The translations under genes were made by a program, and so were the position numbers. Under the pieces are notes generated by a model, which was not told where the DNA came from, did not search any database, and worked only from the letters and a program-made list of their open reading frames with translations. A stretch of 64,000 nt of DNA, from positions 10,857,501 through 10,921,500 of the forward strand of contig OY821745.1 in assembly GCA_963682055.1 (NCBI GenBank). The letters run 5' to 3'. This DNA is from Primula veris (lineage: Eukaryota; Streptophyta; Magnoliopsida; Ericales; Primulaceae). Below, piece by piece: positions 45,924-56,855 of the stretch (position 1 is the first letter of the stretch; each line of letters opens with the position of its first letter).

Positions 45924-47338
45924 TGTTGGAAAAATTATAGGAAAACATGTTTTAAACATGGGTGTTCCAAGTGGTCAGGGACCATCTTTGAGTCAATTTT
46001 CGATGCGACTACTCAGTTTTTCTGAGGCCATACTCAAAGCGTTTTAGTAGCTCGTACGACGAGCTTCGCAACGGTATATCGCATGACCTATTCGGAGGAA
46101 GGGTGTGAATGATAATTGGACTCGAATGTTGGTACTCGAAAGAGGAAATAAAGTCAATACTGGAAAATGAGAAAAGAAATGGGATTTAACCCATGAGGGT
46201 TATCCCACATTGGAAAATCATGAGTGATTTTTACAATATATATACTAAGGTATCCCATGTGGATATCAAGTAGTGTGTCCACATACACATATGTGTATTG
46301 TGTACCACACGCGGGCTTGCTCGTCGGGCGGGCTTGCTCGTCGGGTTTTCAGCTCGATGGGAAAAAGTGCGCCTGTTCCTGTTTGGGAAAAGTGTTCCTG
46401 TTCGGGAAAAGTGTTCTTGTTCGGGAAAAGCGCGCCTGTTCGGGAAAAGCGTGTCTGTTCGGGAAAAGCGTGCCTGTTCGGGAAAAAGCTTCCAGCAAAG
46501 CTGTAACTGTTGCAATAAATATGAATTCATTGCAAAGTTAATACTGCAGTTTCGAATTTCGAAAACTGACAGTAGTAAAATGACTTTAATGGCTGAGATA
46601 CTCAGCAAGCCTATAAATAGGCAGACCCTCCACATGTCAAATACACAACATTCTGAAATAAAATACAGCACAGCATATATCATCTCTCAAAAATCAGCAT
46701 TACATTTTAGAACCAAAGAGAACCACCCACCAACAGCTCGACCTTGACTCGTCGCCAGTTTCCGGCGAGTCATCCGAGACGTTGTACCTTGGGATCGACG
46801 CGCCAATGCAACCAGAAACATCAAAGTGGTTGGGCGAATATCGGTTAAGGGCATACTGTTAATAGTAGTCTCGTCTTGTTTTATTTACATTCTGTCCAAT
46901 TCATTTACGCCTTTTAATTCTGTCCATTTCATTTACGTATTTCAATTGTTGTCCTTAGCTGTAGCTTTTAATTCTGTTTGTACATTTCTGTAATTAGTTT
47001 AAAATTATGTTTTTTGCTGTAATTCCTATTCTGTAATTTAATTCAGTAATTAGAATAGTTTCAATTCAGTCCTGTAATTTCAATTTAAAACAGAACAGTC
47101 CGGCTGTTAAGTTTATACTTTCCAGTCCGGCAGTTTCTATTTATTGCAATTAAATACATCAGATTATTAATTAATAATAATCTGATAACGTTTGCTTTTT
47201 TTACTATTCAGTACCTACATGTTGTAATAAGTAATTTCTATTCCAATTGGAAATTAATAAAGATTACACTGGTTTTGTTTAATTTTTGTTTAGTCTTTTA
47301 TTATTGTTTAATTGTTATTTCGTACACGGAAACCAACA
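45924..47338 (+). repeat. 3' LTR of family-2 copia, 1415 bp
   Basis: TGTTGG to CCAACA. TATAAATA is at 46612-46619. The minisatellite of GCGTGCCTGTTCGGGAAAA-like units is at 46360-46490, two CAGTCCGGC motifs are near 47096-47140, and AATAAA-like AATTAATAAAG is near 47250. Full length compared with the deleted 5' LTR. Confidence 0.92.
46310..46490 (+). repeat. LTR minisatellite, family 2
   Basis: Two GGGCGGGCTTGCTCGTC units, then about six units of 18-21 bp with TGTTCGGGAAAAGCGTGCC as consensus. It occupies the same LTR position as the G-rich array of family 1. The 5' LTR has a different unit count (41250-41395). Confidence 0.85.
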
Positions 47339-47636
47339 ACTTAAACTAAAGAATGATGGTTTTGAATTTGTGAATCATGGTCTAATACTCTAATTTGGTG
47401 TTGGGGGAAGGCTTCTTGGTCTTTGCTTTTTCTTGCCACCTTGGGACAAATACCAATAAATATACAATACTCATGGAAAATAAAAATGTATTACTGATTT
47501 GTTACAGTTTAGGTTGTCTAACATTGATATAGAATAAGACTCTTGAACTTACTAAAAATTGGTATGAGGAAAAGTTCCTTTCCAAATGTTAAAATTTAAA
47601 TTTCATGATATATTTGCCATGATGTAAGCTTAACTC
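47339..47636. other. Non-coding spacer after family-2 copia
   Basis: No gene seen. Confidence 0.5.
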
Positions 47637-47744
47637 ATGTATATAATTAAAGAACAAAACCGCCTTGCAGATGCTATGGCTAAACAAGCCGCTAATGGTT
47701 CAAATTGCACAATTTTCAGAGCAAATGGAATTACCGAAACTTAA
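47637..47744 (+). pseudogene. RNase H-like (RVT_3) C-terminal scrap
   Basis: A short frame reading IIKEQNRLADAMAKQAANGS and ending at TAA 47742-47744. The KEQNRLADAMAKQA block is the terminal helix of the RVT_3 RNase H-like domain found in plant LINEs. It is too short to function. Confidence 0.5.
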
Positions 47745-49090
47745 CCATACTTACTATTTACTGTTGGACAAGAAATTAGAGACTCCATGAGCATTTTCAG
47801 CTTTTAATTTGTTAGGTGTTAATTATTGCTTATGATGTTATGCTGAAGCTAGGCCTTTTATGAATTACTACTTGAAAAAAGAGTTTTTTAACCGCTATGA
47901 TTATGCTAATTTTCTTACTTAAATATAGCTTATAATATGAAACCTATAGCTTTTCTCACCTTTTCACTCCTAGGATGACTTATGAGTTTGTAACACTAAG
48001 ATTGTATAGAAAAGAGCTTTTATTTATGGCAAATGTTAATGTGTGCGCATAGGAGAAACACTTGTATGAATCTGGTCTACACTTTTTAAGGGTGTGACAA
48101 CCAATAGAATAATTTAGTTTGAATTTTAAATTAATGTGTTGGATTTTTAGTGGTTGTCACACCCATATTTTTAGTACACCTGTTCTACAATAGTGTTACT
48201 CATGCGCATAGATTAAGATTTACATTTCCAATGGTATTTGACGATATAATCATATCATTTATTGCGAATGTTATTGACATTTAGATTCATTAATTATTGA
48301 CTCATTAAAAATATGATGATCATTAATTGACCATTTAGTTACACAGATTAAATGCTATTAGTTGTATGTAATCATGTTTACATTTATTGCTATTTTTTTA
48401 CTACTCTGTATATTGCTTATACTTTCCTATATATTTTTTATATTTTGGCATTTATTTTTTAAGTTTATCATTTATTTTTAAGTTTAGAATAGTACCAAGT
48501 TTATAAGGTTATTTATTTTTATTTGTTTTTTTAATAATATATAGATGTAATAACTTATTCATCTTAATAAATATTTAAGTTTAAGATAGTATAAACTGGT
48601 TTATATATTTTTATTTGAGTTTTTATTAGGTTGGATCGTTAGTTTTAGTTTGCCAAATTATAGTTTGTATTTTTATTTTTGAAATGAAAAAAAAATATAA
48701 AGTATATTATCTATGTGATATTTATTAAATTATTTAAACATGTCACATTTAACGACATGGTATCAATTTGATGGTGTTGTTATCATACCAAATTAAAGGT
48801 TTAAAATCATGGAATTAATTAATTGGAGTATATCTTATTTACCCATTAATTATTCAATTACACATTAAATGCTTAATCTATGCCCCAAAGACACAAGTTA
48901 GCGAAACCCTTTATTTATTATCTAGGGTTAAACTCTAACTCGCCACAAATCTCTGCTTTTTAGAGAGAGAAACTGTTTAATAAAAATAGAAAAGCTAAAC
49001 TCAATTTTACACAGCTCGTTTCTATTTGAGTCTGAATTTTTCGACTGGATTTTATCTTATTTCACGTCCAAACCGTATTTTTTTTTTACG
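47745..49090. other. Non-coding AT-rich region
   Basis: No supportable gene. Contains the palindromic MITE-like element listed next. Confidence 0.5.
48075..48183. mobile_element. Small palindromic MITE-like element
   Basis: GGGTGTGACAACCA at the left pairs with TGGTTGTCACACCC at the right, and the outer GGTCTACACTTTTTA pairs imperfectly with TTTTTAGTACACC. About 109 bp can fold into one hairpin with an AT-rich loop. The target duplication is not resolved. Confidence 0.6.
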
Positions 49091-49240
49091 AATCGTAATT
49101 TTTTTTTTCGAACCGTAAGTCAAATTTACGGTTTGACTTTTGGTCAAACCTTAAGTAAAATTTACGATTTGACTTTTGGTCAAACCGAAGTCAAACCGTA
49201 AGTCTGACTTACGGTTCATAAAAAAAAATCACGGTTTGAC
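49090..49240. repeat. Clustered inverted repeats of TTACGGTTTGACTT
   Basis: Alternating sense and antisense copies of AACCGTAAGTCAAA / TTTGACTTACGGTT and TTGACTTTTGGTCAAACC units. The segment can form several alternative hairpins. Confidence 0.7.
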
Positions 49241-49499
49241 TGTTAAATGACGAAATTGCTCTTGCGTATTGAACAAAAATATTTTTCAGTAAGGTTCGCC
49301 GAACGATCGGCTCTGACCCCGATCGATCGATTGAATACTTTTTTAGTTTACGAAAATTAAATGAAAATAAGGCATAAAATAATATAAATAAAAATACAAA
49401 TAATGCCCAATAGGTACCACTTTTAAACTTATATTACTCATAGCTACCTCCATAATTTCATATTCCCTATAGCTACCACTTTTTAATTATTTACTTTAT

Positions 49500-50025
49500 T
49501 TACCAAAACACTATACACATATTTCATAAAAAATGGAAAAAAAACACATAAAATTATATAAAATGCAAAAAATCTCAAAATAAATGAAAAAAAATCACAA
49601 AAAATCACAAAAAAATACAAAAAAATAATAAAAAAAATAAAAAATCACAAAATATTATAAAAAAATAAAAAATAATAAAAAATTTAAAAAAAATGAAAAA
49701 AATCATAAAAAATGAAAAAAAATGAAAAAAAAATCACAAAGAAAATAAAAAAAATCACAAAAATTATAAAAAATGAAAAAATCACAAAAAATCACAAAAT
49801 TTTAAAAAATTACAAAAAAAATAAAAAAAATTATAAAAGATGAAAAAAATGAAAAAAATCATAAAATATTATAAAAAATAAAAAAAAATCACATAAAATT
49901 ATAAAAAATGAAAAAAATCATAAAATATTATAAAAATATAAAAAAAAAACAAATAATTTATCAACAATAAAAAAAATCATAAAAAATTATGAAAAAATTA
50001 AAAAAAATCACAAAAAAAATCACTT
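49500..50025 (+). repeat. A-rich low-complexity tract
   Basis: Runs of A5-A9 interrupted by TCACA, TCATA, TTATA and TG. Roughly the reverse complement of the T-rich tract at 50745-51390. Confidence 0.85.
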
Positions 50026-50035
50026 TTATTGAAAT

Positions 50036-50665
50036 TTATGCACTTTTGACTGTACTAGATGCACTTTCGACTGAACCAGATGCACTTTTAGCTGAACTAT
50101 ATGCACTTTCAGCCGAACCAGATGCACTTTTAGTTGAACCAAATGCAGGTTTTACAGAACGATATGCCATTTTATTGAACTAGATGGACTTTTGTCTGAA
50201 CCATATGCACTTTCAGCTGAACCAGATGCACTTTCAGTTATACCAGATGCACTTTTAGTTGAATCAGATGCACTTTTAATAGAACTATATGCACTTTCGA
50301 CTGTATTATATTCATTTTCGACTACACTATATGCACTTGTGACTTAACTATATGTACTTTCCACTAAATTAGATGCACTTTAAGCTGAACCAGATGTACT
50401 TTCAGCTGAACCAGATGCACTTTTAGCTGAACTATATGCATACTCACTTTTATTGAACTATATTTACTTTCGACTGAATTGTATGCACTTTCAACGGAAC
50501 TATATGTACTTTCAGCTGAATTGAATGCAATTTCGACTCAAATTTATGCATTTTTGACTAACTATATACACTTTCGACTGAACTATATGCACTTTTATTG
50601 AACTATACTTTTTTGACTGAATTATATGTATTTTTGACAGAACTAGATGCACTTTTAGCTCATTT
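50036..50665 (+). repeat. 21-bp minisatellite, about 30 units
   Basis: Consensus near GATGCACTTTTAGCTGAACCA. The period of 21 bp keeps a reading frame (DALLAEP repeat) for about 60 codons, then stops interrupt it. Units diverge toward the right end. Confidence 0.85.
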
Positions 50666-50744
50666 AGATTAAAAAAAGGCACATTTATCATAGAAAAACC
50701 ATTTTTTGTATAAAAAAAATCACTTTTCGGTATAAAAAGTATTA

Positions 50745-51390
50745 TATTGACAAAAAAAAAAATTATATATATTTTTTTAATTTTTTAAAAAGTTTATGAT
50801 TTTTTAATTTTTTTATAATTCTTTTTTTTTTGTGATTTTTTTAATTTTTTTTAATTTTTTATAATTTTTATAATTTTTTATGATTTTTGTTATTTTTTAT
50901 AATGTTGTGATTTTTTATGATTTTTGTGATTTTTTTTTCATTTTTTTTCATTTTTTTTCTAATTTTTTATAATTTTTTATGATTTTTTATAAGTTTTTGT
51001 TATTTTTTATATTTTTTTTTTGATTTTTCGGTATCAAAAGTGTTATATTGACAAAAAAAATATATATTTTTTTTGTAATTTTTTAAAAAGTTTGTGATTT
51101 TTTTCATTTTTTGTGATTTTTTGTAATTTTTTAAATTTTTTATAATTTTTATAATTTTTTGTGATTTTTGTATTTTTTTAATAATTTTTTTTTTTGGTGA
51201 TTTTTTATAATTTTTGGTGATTTTTTATAATTTTTTTGATTTTTTGTGATTTTTTGTTTTTTTAATAATTTTTTGTGATTTTTTTCATTTTTTTATAATT
51301 TTTTGTTATTTTATATATTTTTTGTGATTTTTTTCATTTTTATAATTTTTTTATTTTTTTTTTTATTTTATTGTAATTTAAACTATTTTT
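50745..51390 (+). repeat. T-rich low-complexity tract
   Basis: T5-T9 runs interrupted by GTGA, ATGA, ATAA and CA, complementary in style to the A-rich tract on the other side of the minisatellite. Confidence 0.85.
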
Positions 51391-51674
51391 TTGGGTTTGT
51401 AGAAAGATAAAATATGTATATTATATTTTGGTTTGCACTGAGGTGTTGCTGAATACATTAAAATGGAAAAAAAAAAACTAAAAAAATACAACAATGCAAC
51501 TGTACTAATTCAGAGATACAAATAGAGTAATCCCGTTGGCAAACAAAACTCTTCTTATATATATATAAGTTTTTTTTCCATATTTCAACTGTTTTGATTG
51601 TTGCTTTCGTATTTTGTCTGTTTGGTTTTTTATTTAATTTCTTGGTGAGAATCATCAAATTACTCGTTTTACTC

Positions 51675-51900
51675 ATGCTATATATTGCTCTACGATGATT
51701 TATTTTGCTTTTTTGATGCTATAAGATACTCTTTATTTTTCATTGATGCAATACGATTCTCTCTTTTTCCATTGATACTATATGATGCTCTGTTTTTTTC
51801 ATTGATGTTATTAGATTTTTACGTTTATGCTATTTGATGCTTCAATCCTCCATTGATGATATGTTGATATGTGATGCTATACGAGATGCTACATTTTTTT
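51675..51900 (+). repeat. Degenerate tandem repeat, second copy
   Basis: GATGCTATACGATGCTCT-like units as at 3640-3835. Confidence 0.7.
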
Positions 51901-52764
51901 TTCTTTTTAGTTGTTTATTTTTATTCTTAGGTTACTAATCAAAGTTCTCCATTTTTAGTGTCTTTGTGTGCTATGTAGCTCGATGATGCTCTTTATTTTT
52001 TTAGTGTTTTTGGTGTGTTATTTTTAATTTAATTTCTCGGTGAGAATTATCGAATTACTTGTTTTATGCTATCTGTTGCTCTAAGATGTTGTATTTTTTT
52101 TCCATAGATATTATACGATGCTCATTTATTTTTTATTTTTGTTACCATTGTTTTTGGAATTTATTTTGTTTGTTTGATTCTCTATGATGATATATGTTTT
52201 TTCTATATTTGTATAATTTTCTCTATATTGTTCCTTATGTATCTTTATCTTTTTTATAAATTGACTTTTTATAGATTTCTATATTATATTTTTTAATTTT
52301 AATTGTCTTTAGATTTGAAAATTACTGTAATTAATAGTAGTTAGTTCGAATTTGAAAACCCCAATATTTATGGAGGGGCTAGAATACGGATAGATTTAAA
52401 CCGAGTACTATTTTAGTACTTGATCAATTGGTATATGTAACTAATCTTAAACAAGAAACACAAAATTATGTTTTGCAATTTTAAATTGATATTATCGTAC
52501 TAAACTCAAATTTCCCCAATTTAAAAATCTAAGAGAAATTAGCATTTACGAAATGGAACACAACAATTGGAAAAGTACATATACATAAGCAATTATCATC
52601 AAAGAGGGAGAAAAAGGAAAGAAAATCCACTATATTATCAGTTATTAGGACTTAGGAGGCATCTGAAGCAGGAATGACGTTTAAAGCTCCAAACAACAAC
52701 AAAATATTCCCATGGACTTTTATCACGTTAGTAGTTGGGGCATTAAATTGGTGGTATAAACTTT
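51901..52764. other. Non-coding AT-rich region present only in block B copy 2
   Basis: No gene seen. T-rich in its first half. It ends at the outer edge of the palindrome. Confidence 0.5.
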
Positions 52765-53102
52765 TATCCTATTAATCTAGTTTTTGTCCAATTTTTCTTA
52801 ATTATTCTTTTGTTCTTTCAACATGAATGATTTTATTATTGGGGTCTAAATTTTTGAATCAATTCTTTGAACATCATTCAACTGTTCAACCATTTTGTCG
52901 ACCTAATGGATTATGGATGCATTTACTCTTACTTTTCTCACACATTCCTTTTCTCACAATCTATAAATAAGCTGGGTACCCCCTCATTGGCCAATTCACA
53001 TCCTAACTTGAACACCAATCAGGCAATCATGATGCGTGGCAACCTTTGAAAGATTTTGTAGGCGAATTGGCAATGCTGATGAAGTAATCGAGGCTGCGGG
53101 AA

Positions 53103-53107
53103 ATCTC
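53103..53107. repeat. Solo LTR target-site duplication, left (ATCTC)
   Basis: Five bases repeated exactly at 54660-54664. Confidence 0.9.
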
Positions 53108-54659
53108 TGTTGGAAAAACATGTGAAAACATGGGTGTGTCCGAATGGTCACTGGACCAACTTCGAGTCATTATTTCGTGTAACAGCGCTGAGTTGTTTAT
53201 ACCGTACTCAACGTGGTTGAGTAGCCCGTGTGACGAGCTTCGTAACGGTATATCACATGACCTATTCGGAGAATGGGTGTGAATACAAAGTGGCTTCAAA
53301 GTTGGTACCTCGGAAGCTCAAATCTGGAAAAAAAAAATCTGGAAAAACGAAATGGTTAATGAGAAAACCATTTAGAATAATCACATATTGGAAGATTAAG
53401 AGTTAATCTTACAATATATATACCATACCAACCCATGTAGTTATTAAACTAACATGTCCACATACACCTAAGAGTATTAGTGTGTACCACACACGCTCGC
53501 TCGTGTCTCGTGTCTCGTGTCTCGGGTCTCGGGTCTCGGGTCTCGGGTCTCGGGCACGGGCGTGGGCTTGGGCTTGGGCTTGGGCTTGGGCTTGGGCTTG
53601 GGCTTGGGATTGGGATTTGGGGAATGTCTCTTTTGGGTCCAAACCCGAATAGGGAGTTTTGTATAAAATACAAAAGGAGTCCCTAGAGTTTCCAGCAAGA
53701 GAAACGTCAGCAATGAATGAGATTAAATGCTGCGGTTTCAGAATTAAATTGAGCGGATTCTGTGGGTGTAACTCCCGGAATTAATGACCACAATTATGGC
53801 TGCGGTTTCTATAGAGCCTATAAAAGGCAGCCCTCCCCCTCTCATTTGAACAAACCATCATACACACAACTCACAGCATAAGCATACACTTAGTAAGAGA
53901 GAACCGCACCACCAACAGCTCGACCTGTGGTTCGGTGCCGGTTTCCATACGAGCCACTCTGAGATAGAAGTTGTACCTTGGGAACAAAGTCCCGAAACCA
54001 GAAACCTTTAAAGGTGGTTCGGGAAATATTGTTTAAGGGAAACTGCTCAGCAGTTGCCTCTTCTTTTACTTTCTGTTATTTATTTTTCAGTCTTTTACTT
54101 TCTGTCCATTTCATTTCAGTACCGTTTCATTTCTGTAATTTACTTTCCTGTACTGTTTCCTTTCTGTATTTACATTTCAGTACTGTTTACTTTCAGTCTT
54201 TCGATTCTGTTATTTACTTTTCAGTTCTGTAATTTCCAGTATTTACAAAAAACAGTCCGGCAGTTTTTTATTTGTTAAAAACCAGTCCGGCAGTTTTTTT
54301 TTTTTTTGCTTTAAAACCAGTCCGGCAGTTTTTATTTGTTAAAAACCAGTCCGGCAGTTTTTTATGCTTCAAAACCAGTCCGGCAGTTTGTTAAAACCAG
54401 TCCGGCAGTTTGTTTAAAACCAGTCCGGCAGTTTGTTAAAACCAGTCCGGCAGTTTCTGTAAAACCAGTCCGGCAGTTTCTGTAAAACCAGTCCGGCAGT
54501 TTCTTTATTTCAGTCCAGCAGTTTTATTTATTTGTTGAGTCAGGAATTGTAATTCATATTCGAATTGTGAGAAATAAAATTGTTTATTTCCTTTGCGTTC
54601 CTGTCTCTTTTATTTATTGTCCTTTCTTTATTGTATTCGAAATAGTACCAACACCAACA
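53108..54659 (+). mobile_element. Solo LTR of copia family 1, 1552 bp
   Basis: TGTTGG to CCAACA with a perfect 5-bp target duplication (ATCTC). It has TATAAAAG at 53819-53826, the G-rich array at 53515-53640, the CAGTCCGGCAGTTT array at 54250-54530 and AATAAA near 54575. More diverged from LTRs A-C than they are from each other, so an older insertion reduced by LTR-LTR recombination. Confidence 0.93.
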
Positions 54660-56209
54660 ATCTCTGCGATGTTGCATTCATTCACGAGTTGAAAATGTTG
54701 AATTATCAGAAAATGGTATTTCAACACCAAGTGATTTACAGGTTGCAGACACATCAATGTTTGTTGATTTGAATGCTTCATCTTCAAGGGTTGATTCGAA
54801 TGTTTCATCTTCGAGGGTTGATATGAATGTTGATCAATCTCCGAGGCCCGTTTTTTATCTTAACATGACCCCACCTGATGAAGTTATTGACATTAGTTCC
54901 GAGGATGATGATTAAACCAATTGTGAATCTTTGCGTCTAATTCAAGTTCTAATTAAATCCTCGGCCACTTTAACTAATGCTATAGTTTTTGAGCACTTAT
55001 ATATTCCCCTTCGACTAACTACGAATAGTGTAATATCAAATCACTTTTCGTTTGTATTTTGATTTCTATAGTATATAACATTTGCTAACAGAACCGAGAT
55101 TGGACTAATGGCAGGTGTCCTCATTAATGTCATTTTTTTGGGAAATATGTGTACCAACATTCATTTTCCTTCTTTCTATTAGACATGGTATTCATATATT
55201 TGTATTAAGTTTTTGAGGGCTCAAAATCATAAACTTTGTCTAGTATGGCGTAATTAGGCACTCCGTTACACATGGAAATTTATGTGCATGTTGATTTTCT
55301 TTCTCTGAAAAAAAGTGTTCCCCAACTTTTGACATCGTCTAAACGAGACCACATTCGGTTGACAGAGACAGAAACTCCTTTTGAAATGGAGAACTACGCT
55401 AGTCAAACAAATTTGATAAAGTAGGTGTATCCGCAAACAATTTCAATTAAATCCCATCGACACTACGATTACTATATTATCTCTTATTCCTCTTCCATTA
55501 TGTTTCTGAAAGGTTTTTCCTCAAACTCTCTGTAAAATTCATTTTAGAATTGCAGTTACAATTGCTTTTTGTAGTTGGAGAACAATGGAAAAGAACTCAA
55601 ATACAATTCTGAATTGAATCTAACAATGAGTTTGGGGGAAAACCTTTTTGAAGCACAATGGAATAGGAAGAAGAGATAGTATAGTAATGGGAGTGTTGGT
55701 GGGATTTAATTGAGATTGTTTGTGGATGCATCTCCTGTCACTCTCAGGCCGAAGCTGGTCTGAGTTTAGAAGATGTCAAAAGAACAGGAACAGTTTTTGT
55801 CAAAGAAAGAAAACCAACATACACAGACAATTCTATACGTAACGGAGTGCCAAATTACGCCATACTATACGAAAATTTCATGATTTTGAGCCTTCAAAAA
55901 CGTAATATGAATTAAAGACCAAAGGATGTACCTTTTGCTTCTCAAACTTAATACAAATAATATCTGAATAGAAAGAATAAAAATGAATGTTACCCATATT
56001 TACCCCCAAAATTGACATGCCAAAGTGCACACCTGACATTGGTCCGATCTAGATTCTGTTAGCAAATGTAATATACTATAGAGATCAATGTACAAATGAA
56101 AAATGGTTTTCTATTACACTATGCGTAGTTAGTTGATGGGGAATATATAAGTGCTCTAAAAAGAAAGCATTAGTTAAAGCAGTCAATGATTTAATCAGCA
56201 ACTGAATTA

Positions 56210-56603
56210 GAAGCAAAGATTAACAATTGGTCTAATCATCATCATTGTAACCAATGTCAATAACTTCATCGGGTGGGGGAATGTTAAGATTAAAAAACTG
56301 GCATAAGAGATTGATCAACATTCATATCAACTGTCGAACATGAAGCATTCGAATCAATCCTCGAAGATGAAGCATTCAAATCAACAACCATTGATATCTC
56401 TGCGACATATAGATCACTTGGGGTTGAAATACCATTTTCTGATAATTCAACAATTCAACTCGTGAATTATCTAAAAGTGTGATAGCACAGAGAGTCCACA
56501 CAACCTTGATTACTTCATTAGTATTGTCAATTCGCCTACATGACCTTTCAAAGGTTGACCATGAATCATGATTGGTGTTCATGTTTGGATGTGAATGGGC
56601 CAA
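56210..56603 (-). pseudogene. Unknown small protein gene, frameshifted (right-arm copy in block B copy 2)
   Basis: The ATG at 56603 starts MAHSHPNMNTNHDSW, then FERSCRRIDNTNEV. The frame shifts before the acidic end, as in 4162-4559. A T run of six instead of seven gives an early stop in one frame. Function unknown. Confidence 0.4.
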
Positions 56604-56855
56604 TGAAGGTATCCGACTTATTTATAGATTGTGAGAAAAGGAAGGTGTGAGAAAAGTAAGAGTAAATATATCCTTAGTTAATCACTTATGAAATTAATGA
56701 AAGCCGACAAATAGCTGAAAATTTGAATAATGTTCAAAGAATTGATTTAAAAATTTAGTTCCTAATTATTCCGATAAAATCATTCATGTTGGAAGAGACA
56801 AAAAGATATAAAAAGAAAACTTGGACAAAAACTAGCTTAATATGATAAAAAGACA

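Larger units (their letters stand above)
40862..47338 (+). mobile_element. Ty1/copia retrotransposon, family 2, defective
   Basis: Bounded by LTRs with TGTTGG and CCAACA ends. Short flanking repeats differ at one of five bases (ACTTG before, ACTTA after). Gag-pol is about as similar to family 1 as a sister family would be. Damage: 557-bp deletion in the 5' LTR, nonsense codons in gag and pol, two frameshifts, and a deletion removing RNase H. It is older than the family-1 complex and non-autonomous. Confidence 0.93.
52975..54915 (+). pseudogene. Unknown small protein gene, split by the solo LTR (left-arm copy)
   Basis: The frame begins MANSHPNLNTN near 52979, loses register within about 15 codons, and is interrupted by the LTR insertion at 53108. 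After it, 54686-54915 reads VENVELSENGISTPSD, three related VDLNASSSRVDSN-like units, and an acidic end DEVIDISSEDDD with a TAA stop. This copy has the best-kept C-terminus of the three in the window. Family not recognised. Confidence 0.45.
52765..56855. repeat. Large imperfect palindrome (arms about 1.25 kb)
   Basis: The left arm (52765-53102 plus 54665-55570) is the reverse complement of the right arm (about 55590-56855). Example pairs: CGTAATTAGGCACTCCGTTAC (55249 area) with GTAACGGAGTGCCAAATTACG (55836 area), and AATTTCAATTAAATCCCATCG with its complement near 55705. The centre is near 55580. The left arm is split by a solo LTR. Copy 1 of block B has only the right-arm sequence from 3840 onward. 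Confidence 0.85.

Noticed and set aside
49989..50183. Protein with DALLAEP repeats
   Set aside because: Short frame in a minisatellite, interrupted by stops after about 60 codons and preceded by poly-Lys/Ile from A-rich DNA. Kept only as a repeat.
50036..50665. CRISPR-like array
   Set aside because: Contiguous degenerate 21-bp units without unique spacers in a plant nuclear context.
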